The notes beneath the pieces were generated by a model. It saw only the letters and a list, made by a program, of their open reading frames with translations. It was not told the DNA's origin and searched no databases. Source: Bacteroidaceae bacterium (GTDB lineage Bacteria; Bacteroidota; Bacteroidia; Bacteroidales; Bacteroidaceae). Taken from it: a DNA stretch of 64,000 nucleotides. Both the position numbers and the translations under genes were made by a program. This document shows positions 1 through 9,483 of this stretch, one piece after another (the stretch's first letter is position 1; each line of letters starts with the position of its first letter). The stretch is from NCBI GenBank assembly GCA_024398785.1, contig JAKSIO010000001.1:62001-126000 (forward strand), written 5' to 3'.

Positions 1-19
1 TATATCTAGGCCGTTCAGG

Positions 20-50
20 TTGGACATTTCACTTTGAGTTTATATTTTTG
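20..50 (+). promoter_or_regulatory. Putative xerD promoter
   Basis: A TTGG at 20-23 is followed after 19 bases by TATTTTTG at 43-50. This fits the Bacteroides consensus of a -33 TTTG-like box and a -7 TAnnTTTG box. It sits about 30 bases ahead of the xerD start codon. Confidence 0.5.
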
Positions 51-80
51 CGCTAAGATACGCAGATTTAGCCTTATTTT

Positions 81-986
81 ATGCCAAAAGTTGTAAATAA
101 TAATCCGGTAGAACGTTTCCAACAATATCTGTTGCTGGAAAAATCGTTGTCAGCCAATACGGTAGAGGCATATTTGGATGATATCGGTAAGCTTGAGCAG
201 TATCTTCACGATGAGCAGATTGCGTTGGACAAAGTGACCATTGATGTATTGCATAATTTTGTAGCAGCTTTGAATGACCTTGATATCTGTCCGCGCTCAG
301 TTGCAAGAATTGTGAGCGGAATTAAGCAGTTTTTCTCTTTTCTTTTTATTGACGGCTATATTGACAACAACCCATCTGAACTTCTTGTTGCGCCTAAAAT
401 CGGTACCAGACTTCCCAATGTTCTTACCGTTGCCCAGATTGATATGATGGAGAATGTAATTGATATGTCCACTGCTTATGGTCATCGCGACAAGGCTATC
501 ATTGAAATTTTGTACAGTTGCGGCCTGCGCGTGTCTGAGTTATGCGGAATGAAACTTTCTGATATTTATGCTCAGGAGGGCTTTGTTCGCGTTGAGGGTA
601 AAGGCAGCAAACAGCGGCTGGTACCGATTTCAGGAAAAGCTCTTGATCTGATAAGTCTGTATATGGTTCAGAGAAACTCATATCCCATAGCTCCTGCATA
701 TATGGATGTGCTGTTTCTGAGCAGTAGGCAGGGACGTCCTTTGTCGCGTATATCGGTTTTCAATCTTATAAAGAAACTGGCTGCCGATGCCGGTATTACC
801 AAAACTATCAGCCCGCATACGTTGCGGCATTCATTCGCAACCCATCTTCTTGAAGGCGGTGCGAATCTGCGTGCTATTCAGGCTATGCTGGGACACGAAA
901 AAATTACTACAACGGAGATCTATACTCATATTGACCGCAGTATGTTGCGCCAGGAAATACTGCAACATCATCCAAGAAATAAATAA
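81..986 (+). CDS. xerD: Tyrosine recombinase XerD
   Basis: A site-specific tyrosine recombinase that would act with a XerC partner at dif to resolve chromosome dimers. The protein has 301 residues, normal for XerC/D. An N-terminal SAM-like DNA-binding domain covers about residues 8-95 and the catalytic domain about 110-298. The catalytic residues are visible: Arg150 (in GLRVSEL), His246 and Arg249 (HTLRHSFATH), His272 (LGHEK) and the nucleophile Tyr281 (TTEIYTH). There is no integrase context such as attachment sites or phage genes, so a housekeeping Xer protein is more likely than a mobile-element integrase. XerD rather than XerC is judged from overall resemblance only. Confidence 0.9.
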   Translation: MPKVVNNNPVERFQQYLLLEKSLSANTVEAYLDDIGKLEQYLHDEQIALDKVTIDVLHNFVAALNDLDICPRSVARIVSGIKQFFSFLFIDGYIDNNPSELLVAPKIGTRLPNVLTVAQIDMMENVIDMSTAYGHRDKAIIEILYSCGLRVSELCGMKLSDIYAQEGFVRVEGKGSKQRLVPISGKALDLISLYMVQRNSYPIAPAYMDVLFLSSRQGRPLSRISVFNLIKKLAADAGITKTISPHTLRHSFATHLLEGGANLRAIQAMLGHEKITTTEIYTHIDRSMLRQEILQHHPRNK

Positions 987-1023
987 AATATCCGTTTTGG
1001 AAACAATGAATGCTTTTTTTGAT

Positions 1024-1031
1024 TAAGTTTG
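1024..1031 (+). promoter_or_regulatory. Putative -7 box ahead of the orphan DHp gene
   Basis: TAAGTTTG matches TAnnTTTG and lies 21 bases before the ATG at 1053. A TTTG at 996-999 is a possible -33 box, but the 24-base gap is longer than usual. The box suggests the small gene is transcribed separately from xerD. Confidence 0.4.
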
Positions 1032-1052
1032 TGTTTGTCAAATAATTGAGTC

Positions 1053-1289
1053 ATGCTTAATCAGAATTTAATTGATGCATTTAATGCAGTTCACAATGTC
1101 CGCTCTCCGTTATCTATCGTTCTGAGCCGTATCAATATTGTTATTTCAATGCTTCCTGAAGATAGTCCTGAGCGTCAGAAACTTGAAAAGTGTCTGCCAT
1201 CCATTGACCGTATGAATGAGCTTATCTCCGGTGCTATGGCTTCAATTAAGCAGAATCTGACTCAGGAGGATATGGAACACCTTATCTGA
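1053..1289 (+). CDS. Orphan histidine-kinase DHp (HisKA-like) small protein
   Basis: A 78-residue protein that is essentially only a kinase dimerisation/phosphoacceptor helical hairpin. It carries an H-box, VHNVRSPLSIV, with His14 in the phosphoacceptor position, and a second-helix motif IDRMNELI. By eye, 22 of 50 positions match the DHp region of the HTCS protein at 15684-19430 (VHDLRSPLLIV, IDKMSEMI). No ATPase, receiver or sensor domain follows, and no in-frame continuation exists, since the stop is at 1287-1289. It has its own ATG and a -7 box just upstream. It could be a free phosphotransfer or dimerisation partner, or the remnant of a larger kinase. The coding call is fairly firm; the function is inference. 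Confidence 0.7.
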   Translation: MLNQNLIDAFNAVHNVRSPLSIVLSRINIVISMLPEDSPERQKLEKCLPSIDRMNELISGAMASIKQNLTQEDMEHLI

Positions 1290-1293
1290 TCAG
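1286..1293. other. Palindrome holding two convergent stop codons
   Basis: The 8-base palindrome CTGATCAG contains the TGA stop of the small plus-strand gene (1287-1289) and, on the other strand, the TGA stop of the PorZ-like gene (1290-1292). The two genes meet tail to tail with no spacer, so any terminator must lie inside the opposing gene. Confidence 0.85.
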
Positions 1294-3632
1294 CGTATTA
1301 TTGTTATCTGTGCTGATGTACTTCTGCCGTTTGACGGATTGGCTATGACTGTGTACACTCCGCTTGCGACAGGGGTGTAATTGCTGTCTGTACAATCCCA
1401 ACTGTACATGCCCCCGTTGGATTTTCCGCTCTTGACGCAAATTCCTGCCGGTGATACTATTGAGATGCTGCAATCTTCTGTCAGACCTGTTATTGAAACG
1501 TTTCCATTGAACTCTGGTGTGACAGGGTTAGGATAAATTTCAATGTTCTGTCTGTTCAGAGTTGCGGCAGGTGTTGTGGCATCGCCTCCGTATACAATCA
1601 GTCCCTGGCGTGTCCCTATGTAAACGTGTCCGTTGTTCTGGTCTATTGCAATACTTTCAATGTTGTTTGACGGTAGTGGGGAGTTGTCAGTATTGAAGTT
1701 GTGTATTGTTGTGATGTTGTCACTGTCTATCAGGAACAGACCGTTGTTTTGTGTTCCTATCCATTTTCTGTTTGCTGCATCTATTGCAATGCAGGTTGTA
1801 TAAACATTTGTAAACAGATAGTCGGCCAGATTTGTTCCGTCCATTCTGGGAACCTTGATGCGCTCTACTTTGTTGCTTTGGCTGCTCAGGGTTTCTTTTA
1901 CATCTTTTATAATATACACTCCATTATCTGTGCCTATCCACAATTGACCGTCTTTGTCGAATTCAGCAAAGAACAGTGAGTTTATGTTTGTTGAAGTGCC
2001 GTCCTGGTTTATTACAGTGGGACCAAGAAAGTATGTTTTGTGATATTTACTGTCATCTAAATTCCCTTTTGTATCAATTATGAGTAATCCGGCTTTCCAT
2101 CTTAAAGATGGTATTATTACTATATTTTCCGATGAAAACGTTATTTTGCCCATAGTAGGTAGGCCTTTTATCTGATTGTAATACAGTTTTGTCCATTTGC
2201 CGTTGCTTTGGATTACGTTGACTATTGTGTCGATTTCGTTGTTACAAAGCCATAAATTCCCATTTTCATCGTAGTTTAGACCTGTAATACTTACAAACAA
2301 TTCTTTGTTTTCGCTCTCTGGACGTATTGTTTTCAGCGGGCTGTTGGTGAATGAATATCGCTTTGTAAATGTATTGTCTGTAAATTCATACAGTCCCCGT
2401 CTTGCTGTTCCTGCAAAATAATGGTTTTCATTTTCCGGATCTTGTGCAATACATGTGGCATTAAGAAATTCTATGCCTGTCTCTGTACCTATTTTGTCTA
2501 TGTCAAAATGTTTCCATGTACCGTCAGAGTATGTCATTATATAACCCGGCGCTGTTTCTTTGCTCTCCGAGTATAAGTTCCACATGTTGCTGCCTATGGC
2601 CATCAGTCTGTTGTCGGAAAATTGCAGTATGCACATGTTGTTTGTGCGGGGACAGTTTGGAATAAACGGGCTTATTCTGCATTCCAGTTCAGCGTTTTTT
2701 ATATGGTATAGGGCTACTCCTTTACTGCTTCCAGTCCAGAAGTTTTGCTGCTTTTCAACATAGCATAATGTGTTTATTGTTGTATCGTTTATGCTTAGTG
2801 TGCTGACCACTTTGGTGTTGTCTGCTATAAGTTGTAAGCAGTTCTTTTTTACAGCTGTCAGGTTGTTGCCGTCTTTGAAGAAACATGTTACTCCGGTGGT
2901 GATGATTGTTGTTGTTCCGTCGGTGCAATTGATGTTTCTCAGGAAGTTGTCTTTTGAAAGTCCCACAAGATTATTCCCAATTGTAACAATTTTTGTGAAT
3001 GTGCCTTGGCTGAGCTGTTTCCAATTGGAAATATCTTTAAGATTATGGTCCAGTTCTGCATACCAGAGTCCTTGTGAAGTTGCGCAGAAAATGGTGTCTC
3101 CTTTAATTGTAGTTGATATTATGTCCTTGTCTAAATTGTAACAATCTTTAATTTCTAAACGTTTGATATTCAGCTCTATCAGATTTCCATTTGTACCAAT
3201 GTATGCTTTTTCTCCTTCAATGAACAAGTCATTGGCATTCTTGCTTGGAATTGAACTGTTTTTTATATCTGATATGTTGTAGACTGTTTCTCCCTTGCCA
3301 AGAATATCAATATCTCCGTTTTTGTATGTGATGATTAATGAATTTTGATTTTCGCATAGAGAGGTGCGTGCTATTTGTGAACCGTTCAGCCCATTGTCTT
3401 TGTTGTACAGCAGTATGGAGTTGTCTGCCGGATTGAAGCAGTAAAGTCCGTCAGAAGCCTGTACAAAGAGTTTTCCCCATGCATAAATGCAGTTTTGAGG
3501 TTCATAATATGATTGGTGTAAAAGCCATTCTCCATTGGCTACTTCAATCTGCGCCATCAAAGGATTTGAGATGGCAAAAAAAAGAGTTATCACCATTGAA
3601 ATGATAACTCTGTATGCTGTTTTACTTTTCAT
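1290..3632 (-). CDS. porZ: PorZ-like T9SS propeller protein
   Basis: A 780-residue exported protein. It starts with a signal peptide ([19 protein letters not shown], then ANPLMA-like cleavage region). A long beta-propeller region follows, with two-component-regulator-type blades such as [12 protein letters not shown] and [12 protein letters not shown]. The last about 80 residues form a T9SS type A sorting domain (IEIYPNPV near 700, ending [12 protein letters not shown]...ITIIR). Length and domain order match PorZ, the surface protein that helps the PorU sortase in type IX secretion. It is the last gene of a leuS-rdgB-porZ run and overlaps rdgB by 11 bases. The alternative is another propeller protein secreted by T9SS; no other T9SS component lies in the window. 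Confidence 0.75.
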   Translation of the reverse strand: MKSKTAYRVIISMVITLFFAISNPLMAQIEVANGEWLLHQSYYEPQNCIYAWGKLFVQASDGLYCFNPADNSILLYNKDNGLNGSQIARTSLCENQNSLIITYKNGDIDILGKGETVYNISDIKNSSIPSKNANDLFIEGEKAYIGTNGNLIELNIKRLEIKDCYNLDKDIISTTIKGDTIFCATSQGLWYAELDHNLKDISNWKQLSQGTFTKIVTIGNNLVGLSKDNFLRNINCTDGTTTIITTGVTCFFKDGNNLTAVKKNCLQLIADNTKVVSTLSINDTTINTLCYVEKQQNFWTGSSKGVALYHIKNAELECRISPFIPNCPRTNNMCILQFSDNRLMAIGSNMWNLYSESKETAPGYIMTYSDGTWKHFDIDKIGTETGIEFLNATCIAQDPENENHYFAGTARRGLYEFTDNTFTKRYSFTNSPLKTIRPESENKELFVSITGLNYDENGNLWLCNNEIDTIVNVIQSNGKWTKLYYNQIKGLPTMGKITFSSENIVIIPSLRWKAGLLIIDTKGNLDDSKYHKTYFLGPTVINQDGTSTNINSLFFAEFDKDGQLWIGTDNGVYIIKDVKETLSSQSNKVERIKVPRMDGTNLADYLFTNVYTTCIAIDAANRKWIGTQNNGLFLIDSDNITTIHNFNTDNSPLPSNNIESIAIDQNNGHVYIGTRQGLIVYGGDATTPAATLNRQNIEIYPNPVTPEFNGNVSITGLTEDCSISIVSPAGICVKSGKSNGGMYSWDCTDSNYTPVASGVYTVIANPSNGRSTSAQITIIR

Positions 3633-4212
3633 ATTGGCTCTTTAAGTATTCAACCAGTTTCCTAATAGCCTTTCCGCGGTGGCTTATGCTGTTTTTCTCT
3701 TCCATTGAAAGTTCAGAGAAACTTTGCGTATAGTCTTGCGGAATGAATATGGGGTCATAACCGAATCCTCCGGAACCGCAGCGCTCTTTTGAAATGCTTC
3801 CGCGTACAATTCCCTGGAACAGAGTTTCTTTTCCTTCTATTATTAACGCAATAACTGTTCTGAATTGTGCATTGCGGTCGCACTTTTTTTCAAGTTTCTG
3901 CAAAAGTTTTGTCATATTGGCCTGAGAATCGTGGTCTCCTGCATAGCGTGCGGAGTGTACGCCAGGCTCTCCGTCAAGAGCGTCAACCTCCAGTCCGGTG
4001 TCGTCTGCAAAGCAGTTTACGTGATAGTTTTCATACACATAACGTGCTTTCAGCAGCGCATTTCCCTGAAGTGTATCTGCGGTTTCGGGAATGTCTTCAT
4101 TGCAGCCGATGTCAGCCAGAGACAGTATTCTGAAACTGTCTCCCAAGCACGCTTTTACCTCTTCAAGCTTGTGCTTGTTGTTTGTTGCAAAAACCAGTTC
4201 AGATAACAACAT
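3622..4212 (-). CDS. rdgB: Non-canonical purine NTP pyrophosphatase (RdgB/HAM1)
   Basis: Hydrolyses ITP, dITP and XTP to the monophosphates, keeping deaminated purines out of nucleic acids. The Ham1 signatures are clear: [14 protein letters not shown] at the N terminus, [18 protein letters not shown] in the middle, and [13 protein letters not shown] with SHRGKA near the C terminus. I start it at the ATG at 4212 ([12 protein letters not shown]). This gives 196 residues, normal for the family, and drops seven unconserved residues from the longer frame. It overlaps the leuS end by 14 bases and the porZ start by 11, so the three genes are probably co-transcribed and translationally coupled. Confidence 0.93.
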   Translation of the reverse strand: MLLSELVFATNNKHKLEEVKACLGDSFRILSLADIGCNEDIPETADTLQGNALLKARYVYENYHVNCFADDTGLEVDALDGEPGVHSARYAGDHDSQANMTKLLQKLEKKCDRNAQFRTVIALIIEGKETLFQGIVRGSISKERCGSGGFGYDPIFIPQDYTQSFSELSMEEKNSISHRGKAIRKLVEYLKSQYEK

Positions 4213-7033
4213 TGACAATCTTTTTAGGTACAACTATCACTTTGCGGATTGGTTTGCCGTCAATGTAGCTCTGAGCCTTTTCGTTTGCAAGAACTGCGGC
4301 CTGAATGTCGGCCTGTGCCATATCTGCAGGGAAATCCATTGTGAAACGGGTCTTTCCGTTGAATGATATGGAATATGTCACGCTGTCTTCTTTCAGAACA
4401 TCTTCGTTATACTGCGGCCATGCGGCATCGCATACGGAACCGGTACAGCCAAGCAGCTGCCAGAGCTCTTCGGCAACGTGCGGTGTGAATGGTGAAAGCA
4501 GCGCAACAAGGTCTTTCAATACTGCTGCTGAGTGACATTTGAGTGTGTAGAGTTCGTTTACGCAGATCATGAATGCACTTACGGCGGTGTTGTAAGAGAA
4601 GGCTTCCACATCGCCAGTAATCTTTTTTATCAGTTTGTTGATGGATTTCAAAGCTTCTTTTGAAGGTTCTGAACTGTCAACCAGAAGGTTGTCCTCGCGG
4701 TCATAGAACAGACTCCATGCTTTTTTCAGGAAACGGTGGCATCCGTCTATTCCGTTTGTATCCCAAGGTTTGCTCTGCTCAAGCGGGCCAAGGAACATTT
4801 CGTACAGACGCAGCGTGTCAGCACCGAAGTTTTCTATTATTACATCAGGGTTGACAACGTTGAACATTGATTTGCTCATTTTTTCTACAGCCCATCCGCA
4901 TACATATTTGCCGTCTTCAAGAACAAACTCAGCGTTCTCATATTCGGGACGCCATTTTCTGAATGCTTCAATATCAAGTACATCGGCGGAAACTATATTG
5001 ACATCAACGTGTATAGGGGTTGTGTCATAATCTTTAAGAAGACCGTATGAAATGAATTTTCCGGTTGTCTTGTCGCGGTATACAAAGTTGCTGCGTCCCT
5101 GAATCATACCCTGGTTGATGAGCTTTTTGAACGGCTCCTCAACTTTGCTGATGCCAAGATCAAAGAGGAACTTGTTCCAGAAGCGTGAGTAGATAAGGTG
5201 ACCCGTAGCGTGCTCTGATCCTCCAAGGTAAAGGTCTACGTTCTGCCAGTAGTTTGCTGCATTTTCAGACAGAAGGGCATTACCGTTGTGCGGATCCATG
5301 TAGCGCAGGTAGTATGCAGATGAACCTGCAAAACCTGGCATGGTGTTAAGTTCAAGCGGGAATACGGTCTTGCCGTCAATCAGGGATTTGCTTACCACTT
5401 TTTTGTTTGCGGCATCAAATGCCCATTCGGTAGCATGCCCAAGTGGCGGTTCGCCTGTTTCGGTAGGCTTGTAGTCTGTAATGTCCGGCAACATAAGAGG
5501 CAGACATTCTTCAGGAATCATGCACGGAATACCGTTGTTGTAGTAAACAGGGAACGGCTCTCCCCAGTAGCGCTGGCGGCTGAAGATGGCATCGCGTAAT
5601 TTGTAGTTGACTTTTACTTTGCCAAGTTTGTTCTCCTTTACATATTTCTTTGTAGCAGCAATTGCTTCTTTTACCGTGAGTCCATTCAGTTCAAGACCGC
5701 CCGGACGGCCCTGGCCGGGACGCGGAGAGTTTGTCATGATGCCTTCTTTTGCATCGAAACTCTGCTCAGATACGTCAGCTCCCTCAATAAGCGGTCTGAT
5801 TTCAAGACCGAAGTGGCGTGCAAAAGCGTAGTCGCGGCTGTCATGTGCAGGTACTGCCATGATAGCACCTGTTCCATAGCCTGCAAGTACATAATCGCTT
5901 ATCCATACCGGAATGCTTTCGCCTGTAAGCGGGTTAATGGCATAGGAACCGCTGAACACACCGGTAACCTTGCGGTCTGAGATGCGTTCGCGTTCGGTAC
6001 GTTTTTTTGTCCATGCAAGATACTCAGCAACGGCCTGTTTCTGGTCTTTTGTTGTGAGTTGTGCCACAAGTTCGCTTTCTGGGGCAAGTACCATGAATGT
6101 TACACCGAATATGGTGTCGGCACGAGTGGTGAAAATTGTGAACTCAATATCGCTGTCCTTGACTTTGAAGACCATTTCTGTTCCTTCGGAACGGCCTATC
6201 CAGTTGCGCTGAGTTTCTTTTATTGATTCGCTCCAGTCTATTGTGTCAAGTCCGTCAAGCAGACGCTGTGCGTATGCTGATACGCGCAGACACCACTGAC
6301 GCATTTTTTTCTGTTCAACGGGAAAACCTCCACGTACCGAAAGTCCTTCAACAACTTCATCGTTGGCAAGTACGGTACCCAGTTGCGGACACCAGTTCAC
6401 CATGGTTTCTCCCTGATATGCAATACGATAGTTCATCAGAATGTCAGATTTCTCTTTTTCTGACATGGATTTCCACTGGTCGGCGGTAAAGTCAAGTTCA
6501 GAAGAACATGCGGCATTGATGCCTTCTGTACCGTTCGCATTGAATCTGTCAATAAGTTCTGCTATGGGACATGCTTTTTCAAGGGCTTTGTCATAGTAGC
6601 TTGCAAACATTTTCTGGAATGCCCATTGTGTCCAATGATAGTAACCGGGTTCGCAGGTGCGTACCTCGCGGTCCCAGTCAAATGAGAAACCTATCTTATC
6701 AAGTTGGCTGCGATAACGGCTTATGTTGTCATTTGTTGTCTTTGCGGGATGCTGTCCGGTCTGTATGGCATACTGTTCAGCAGGAAGACCGTAGGCATCG
6801 TATCCCATAGGGTTAAGTACGTTGTATCCGCACTGACGTTTGTAGCGTGCGTAGATGTCAGATGCAATGTAGCCTAACGGATGTCCAACATGCAGACCTG
6901 CTCCGGAAGGATACGGAAACATGTTCAGTACATAGAATTTTGGTTTTGACGCATCTTCCCGAACATGATATGTTTCGTTTTCAATCCAGTTTTTCTGCCA
7001 TTTTTTTTCAATAGACCTGAAATCGTATTCCAT
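4199..7033 (-). CDS. leuS: Leucyl-tRNA synthetase
   Basis: Class I aminoacyl-tRNA synthetase charging tRNA-Leu. The HIGH-type motif appears as HVGH within [16 protein letters not shown], and KMSKS as [11 protein letters not shown]. The CP1 editing domain lies between them (including [19 protein letters not shown]), and an anticodon-binding domain ends the protein. I chose the ATG at 7033 ([13 protein letters not shown], 944 residues). The upstream ATG at 7075 would lie ahead of the -7 box at 7063-7070, and the 14 extra residues are not family-like. It heads the leuS-rdgB-porZ operon and is divergent from the gltS-like gene. Confidence 0.97.
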   Translation of the reverse strand: MEYDFRSIEKKWQKNWIENETYHVREDASKPKFYVLNMFPYPSGAGLHVGHPLGYIASDIYARYKRQCGYNVLNPMGYDAYGLPAEQYAIQTGQHPAKTTNDNISRYRSQLDKIGFSFDWDREVRTCEPGYYHWTQWAFQKMFASYYDKALEKACPIAELIDRFNANGTEGINAACSSELDFTADQWKSMSEKEKSDILMNYRIAYQGETMVNWCPQLGTVLANDEVVEGLSVRGGFPVEQKKMRQWCLRVSAYAQRLLDGLDTIDWSESIKETQRNWIGRSEGTEMVFKVKDSDIEFTIFTTRADTIFGVTFMVLAPESELVAQLTTKDQKQAVAEYLAWTKKRTERERISDRKVTGVFSGSYAINPLTGESIPVWISDYVLAGYGTGAIMAVPAHDSRDYAFARHFGLEIRPLIEGADVSEQSFDAKEGIMTNSPRPGQGRPGGLELNGLTVKEAIAATKKYVKENKLGKVKVNYKLRDAIFSRQRYWGEPFPVYYNNGIPCMIPEECLPLMLPDITDYKPTETGEPPLGHATEWAFDAANKKVVSKSLIDGKTVFPLELNTMPGFAGSSAYYLRYMDPHNGNALLSENAANYWQNVDLYLGGSEHATGHLIYSRFWNKFLFDLGISKVEEPFKKLINQGMIQGRSNFVYRDKTTGKFISYGLLKDYDTTPIHVDVNIVSADVLDIEAFRKWRPEYENAEFVLEDGKYVCGWAVEKMSKSMFNVVNPDVIIENFGADTLRLYEMFLGPLEQSKPWDTNGIDGCHRFLKKAWSLFYDREDNLLVDSSEPSKEALKSINKLIKKITGDVEAFSYNTAVSAFMICVNELYTLKCHSAAVLKDLVALLSPFTPHVAEELWQLLGCTGSVCDAAWPQYNEDVLKEDSVTYSISFNGKTRFTMDFPADMAQADIQAAVLANEKAQSYIDGKPIRKVIVVPKKIVNVVI

Positions 7034-7062
7034 ATATTCTTCTTTATTTTTATAATCTGATG

Positions 7063-7070
7063 CAAAGTTA
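7063..7070 (-). promoter_or_regulatory. Putative leuS -7 box
   Basis: Read on the minus strand, TAACTTTG matches TAnnTTTG 30 bases before the chosen leuS ATG. A TTG at 7096-7094 is a weak -33 candidate with a 23-base gap. The box decides the leuS start: the longer reading frame would begin upstream of it. Confidence 0.5.
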
Positions 7071-7105
7071 ATCATTTTAATGAGTGTAACCTACAATGAT
7101 TTTGT

Positions 7106-7113
7106 TATCTTTG
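7106..7113 (+). promoter_or_regulatory. Putative -7 box of the gltS-like gene
   Basis: TATCTTTG matches TAnnTTTG and lies 25 bases ahead of the ATG at 7138. No convincing TTTG is seen 19-21 bases upstream. The leuS and gltS promoters share the 105-base divergent spacer. Confidence 0.5.
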
Positions 7114-7137
7114 CCGTGAATTTATAAAAATACTACT

Positions 7138-8580
7138 ATGAACGTTCTAGCAGCAAGCAGTAACATAGTTTTTGCAAGACCTGAAGCATGGAGTTTCCTT
7201 TTGCAGTTCTGTATTATCGGAATGGCTATTCTGTTGGGTAATATCATTCGCAGAAAGGTGAAATTCATGGCCAAGAGCCTGATCCCGTCGGCATTGATTG
7301 GAGGTCTGGTAATCCTGATACTCAAGATATTTCCTTTTGCCCATAATCTCATTGACAAGTATTTTATGGAACTGGTTACCTATCATACTCTTGCATTGGG
7401 ATTTATCTGCATGGCTTTGCGTTCCGTTGAGAACAAGGGAAAATCGACTACAGGCAAAATCATCGAGTCAGGTGCTTTGACTGCAGGAACTTATATCATA
7501 CAGGGAATTGTCGGTGTATCAATTACAATTGTTCTGTACCTGCTGTTTACAAAATGCGGAATAGGACGCGAAATATTCTTTGCAAGCGGCATGCTTCTCC
7601 CAATGGGTTACGGACAGGGCCCGGGACAGGCTTTGAATATTGGTACCATTTACCAGACTGCCGCCCTGGAGAATTTCCTGATAGATTTCAAATCTATTGA
7701 TTTTGGTCTTTCCATTGCTGCACTGGGTTTTATTGTAGGCAGCGTGATAGGCGTACTTTTCATGAACCGCCTCAGAAAACAAGGCAAGTTGTCCATTGTT
7801 GCATCCCAACAGGCTGAAACTTATTCTCTTGATGATTATGAGCAAGGTAATGAAATCCCTCATTCCGAATCAGTAGACAAGCTGACAATAGTATTCTCAA
7901 TTGTTCTTCTTACTTATTTCCTTGTGTATCTGCTCATGAAACTGTTGTGCGGTATTGATATGGGAAATTTTGGTGAGAATACTATCAAACCTCTCATTTA
8001 TGGTTTCAACTTCCTGTGGGGCATCCTGTTTGCTACAATTGTGAAATTAGTAATAGGGTGGTTGCGCAAACATAGTTTTATGCGCAGAAATTATCTGAAC
8101 AATTTCCTTTTGAACAGATTGAGCGGATTCCTGTTCGATGTCATGATTGTTGCTGGAACGGCCGCTATTGATTTTGATAATCTCAAGCAGTTTATCGTTC
8201 CGCTGGTAATTGTATGTACGTTGGGTGTTATTGCCACATTCTTTTATGTGCTTGCTGTTTCAAAAAATATTTACAAGGGCTATGAGTACCAGGGTTTCCT
8301 TGCCATGTTCGGAATGCTTACCGGAACTGCAAGCAACGGTATGATTCTGTTGCGTGAGGTTGACCCCAAATATGAAACTCCAGCTGCAAATAACCTTGCA
8401 TTCCAGACAATTCCGGCATTGGCTATGGGCTTCCCCATTCTGTTGCTGGTAGGTTATGCTCCCAAGAGTCTGGCGGCATCGCTTATATCTTTGGTAATTC
8501 TTATCCTGATGGGAATTGTGTTCACATTGTTTCTGTTCAGAAAAAAAGTCTTCAAAAAAAAGAATAAGGATAATAATTGA
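7138..8580 (+). CDS. Sodium:glutamate symporter family (GltS-like) transporter
   Basis: A 480-residue inner-membrane protein with about 11-12 hydrophobic helices, resembling the ESS/GltS sodium-coupled glutamate symporters. Family-like features are the N-terminal region LIPSALIGGLVILIL after an RRKVKF loop, and the glycine-rich stretch GYGQGPGQALNIGTIYQ near residues 155-172. A second Gly-rich segment, GMLTGTASNGMILL, lies near residue 395. A basic tail (RKKVFKKKNK) would be cytoplasmic. It is somewhat longer than E. coli GltS. The substrate cannot be read from sequence, so glutamate is only the family default. The stop overlaps the start of the next gene (TGATG). Confidence 0.65.
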   Translation: MNVLAASSNIVFARPEAWSFLLQFCIIGMAILLGNIIRRKVKFMAKSLIPSALIGGLVILILKIFPFAHNLIDKYFMELVTYHTLALGFICMALRSVENKGKSTTGKIIESGALTAGTYIIQGIVGVSITIVLYLLFTKCGIGREIFFASGMLLPMGYGQGPGQALNIGTIYQTAALENFLIDFKSIDFGLSIAALGFIVGSVIGVLFMNRLRKQGKLSIVASQQAETYSLDDYEQGNEIPHSESVDKLTIVFSIVLLTYFLVYLLMKLLCGIDMGNFGENTIKPLIYGFNFLWGILFATIVKLVIGWLRKHSFMRRNYLNNFLLNRLSGFLFDVMIVAGTAAIDFDNLKQFIVPLVIVCTLGVIATFFYVLAVSKNIYKGYEYQGFLAMFGMLTGTASNGMILLREVDPKYETPAANNLAFQTIPALAMGFPILLLVGYAPKSLAASLISLVILILMGIVFTLFLFRKKVFKKKNKDNN

Positions 8581-9479
8581 TGGAACCGCATAATCATTGC
8601 CCAAAGGAGTACAAGGATAATTTTCTGGACGTATTGGCTCATCACCATCATCATGCCAGTACAAATATACTTGTGGCGCTGATAATAAATGTGTTGTTTA
8701 CCGTAGCGGTTTTCGTGGGAGGGTATTACACAAACAGTTCGGCAATATTTTCAGAGGGTGTGCACAATCTTGGCTGCACGCTTTCTCTGTTTCTTGCCTG
8801 GGTGTTTGAGAAAGTCTCCACACGGGCTGCCAATGACCGTTATACTTTCGGATATTACAGATATTCTCTTTGCGGAACATTGCTGAACGGACTTGTTCTT
8901 ACAGCCGGTTCCATCATGGTCATTATCCATACTTTGGGAATTATGGAACATGAACATGAGCAGAATCTGTCCGTTGACGGAATGCTTTTTGTTGCAGTTG
9001 GCGGAATTCTGTTCAAGTTTCTTGCCGTTATGACAACGCGTCACGGGCACGATTCCAATGAACGTCTGGTAAATCTGCACCTTATGTCAGATGCTTTTGG
9101 ATGGATGGCTCTTCTTGTGGCATCGGCAGTTCTTAAGTTTGTGGATATACAATGGCTTGACCCTGCTCTTTCCATACTGATTGCGGTTTATGTTCTGATT
9201 GGTGTTTTCAAGAATTTTTACGATAGCATAATAATGGTCATGGAAGCCACTCCGCATGGTGTATGTTCCCTTGAGGTAGGTGAGAACATAAAAAATATGG
9301 ATGGAGTGGAAGACCTGGTCAAATTGCGTTTATGGAGCCTTTCCGAACATGTAGCGTGCGGAATGGTTGTGGTAAAATCCAATTTGAAAAATGAACAGGA
9401 CATTGCTAATCTGCGCAGTCGGATTGCACTCCTGTTACAAAACAATAATATTGCAGATTTTGCAATTGAAATAGATTGA
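8580..9479 (+). CDS. Cation diffusion facilitator (CDF) metal transporter
   Basis: A 299-residue inner-membrane efflux protein of the CzcD/ZnT type, exporting Zn2+ or a related ion by proton exchange. It has a His-rich N terminus (HHHHH near residues 22-26), six membrane helices, and a short cytoplasmic C-terminal domain ([20 protein letters not shown]). The TM5 metal motif is intact, His167 and Asp171 in HLMSDAFGW. In TM2 the usual HxxxD is His62-N-L-G-Cys66, with Glu59 just before it, so the key Asp is replaced by Cys. I start it at the ATG at 8580, which overlaps the previous stop; the frame opens one codon earlier with TTG. Confidence 0.9.
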   Translation: MEPHNHCPKEYKDNFLDVLAHHHHHASTNILVALIINVLFTVAVFVGGYYTNSSAIFSEGVHNLGCTLSLFLAWVFEKVSTRAANDRYTFGYYRYSLCGTLLNGLVLTAGSIMVIIHTLGIMEHEHEQNLSVDGMLFVAVGGILFKFLAVMTTRHGHDSNERLVNLHLMSDAFGWMALLVASAVLKFVDIQWLDPALSILIAVYVLIGVFKNFYDSIIMVMEATPHGVCSLEVGENIKNMDGVEDLVKLRLWSLSEHVACGMVVVKSNLKNEQDIANLRSRIALLLQNNNIADFAIEID

Positions 9480-9483
9480 TGAT

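Noticed and set aside
1..27. Possible start of a minus-strand gene (ATG at 27-25, reading MSNLNGLDI)
   Set aside because: Only nine codons are inside the window and there is no promoter box upstream on that strand. It cannot be supported.
81..986. XerD as the integrase of a mobile element covering the start of the window
   Set aside because: No attachment-site repeats, relaxase, phage or transposon genes are nearby, and the size fits a housekeeping Xer protein.
1290..3632. PorZ-like gene as the sensor of a broken HTCS paired with the small DHp gene
   Set aside because: The two genes are on opposite strands and converge, and the propeller protein ends in a T9SS tail rather than a membrane helix, so they are not halves of one gene.
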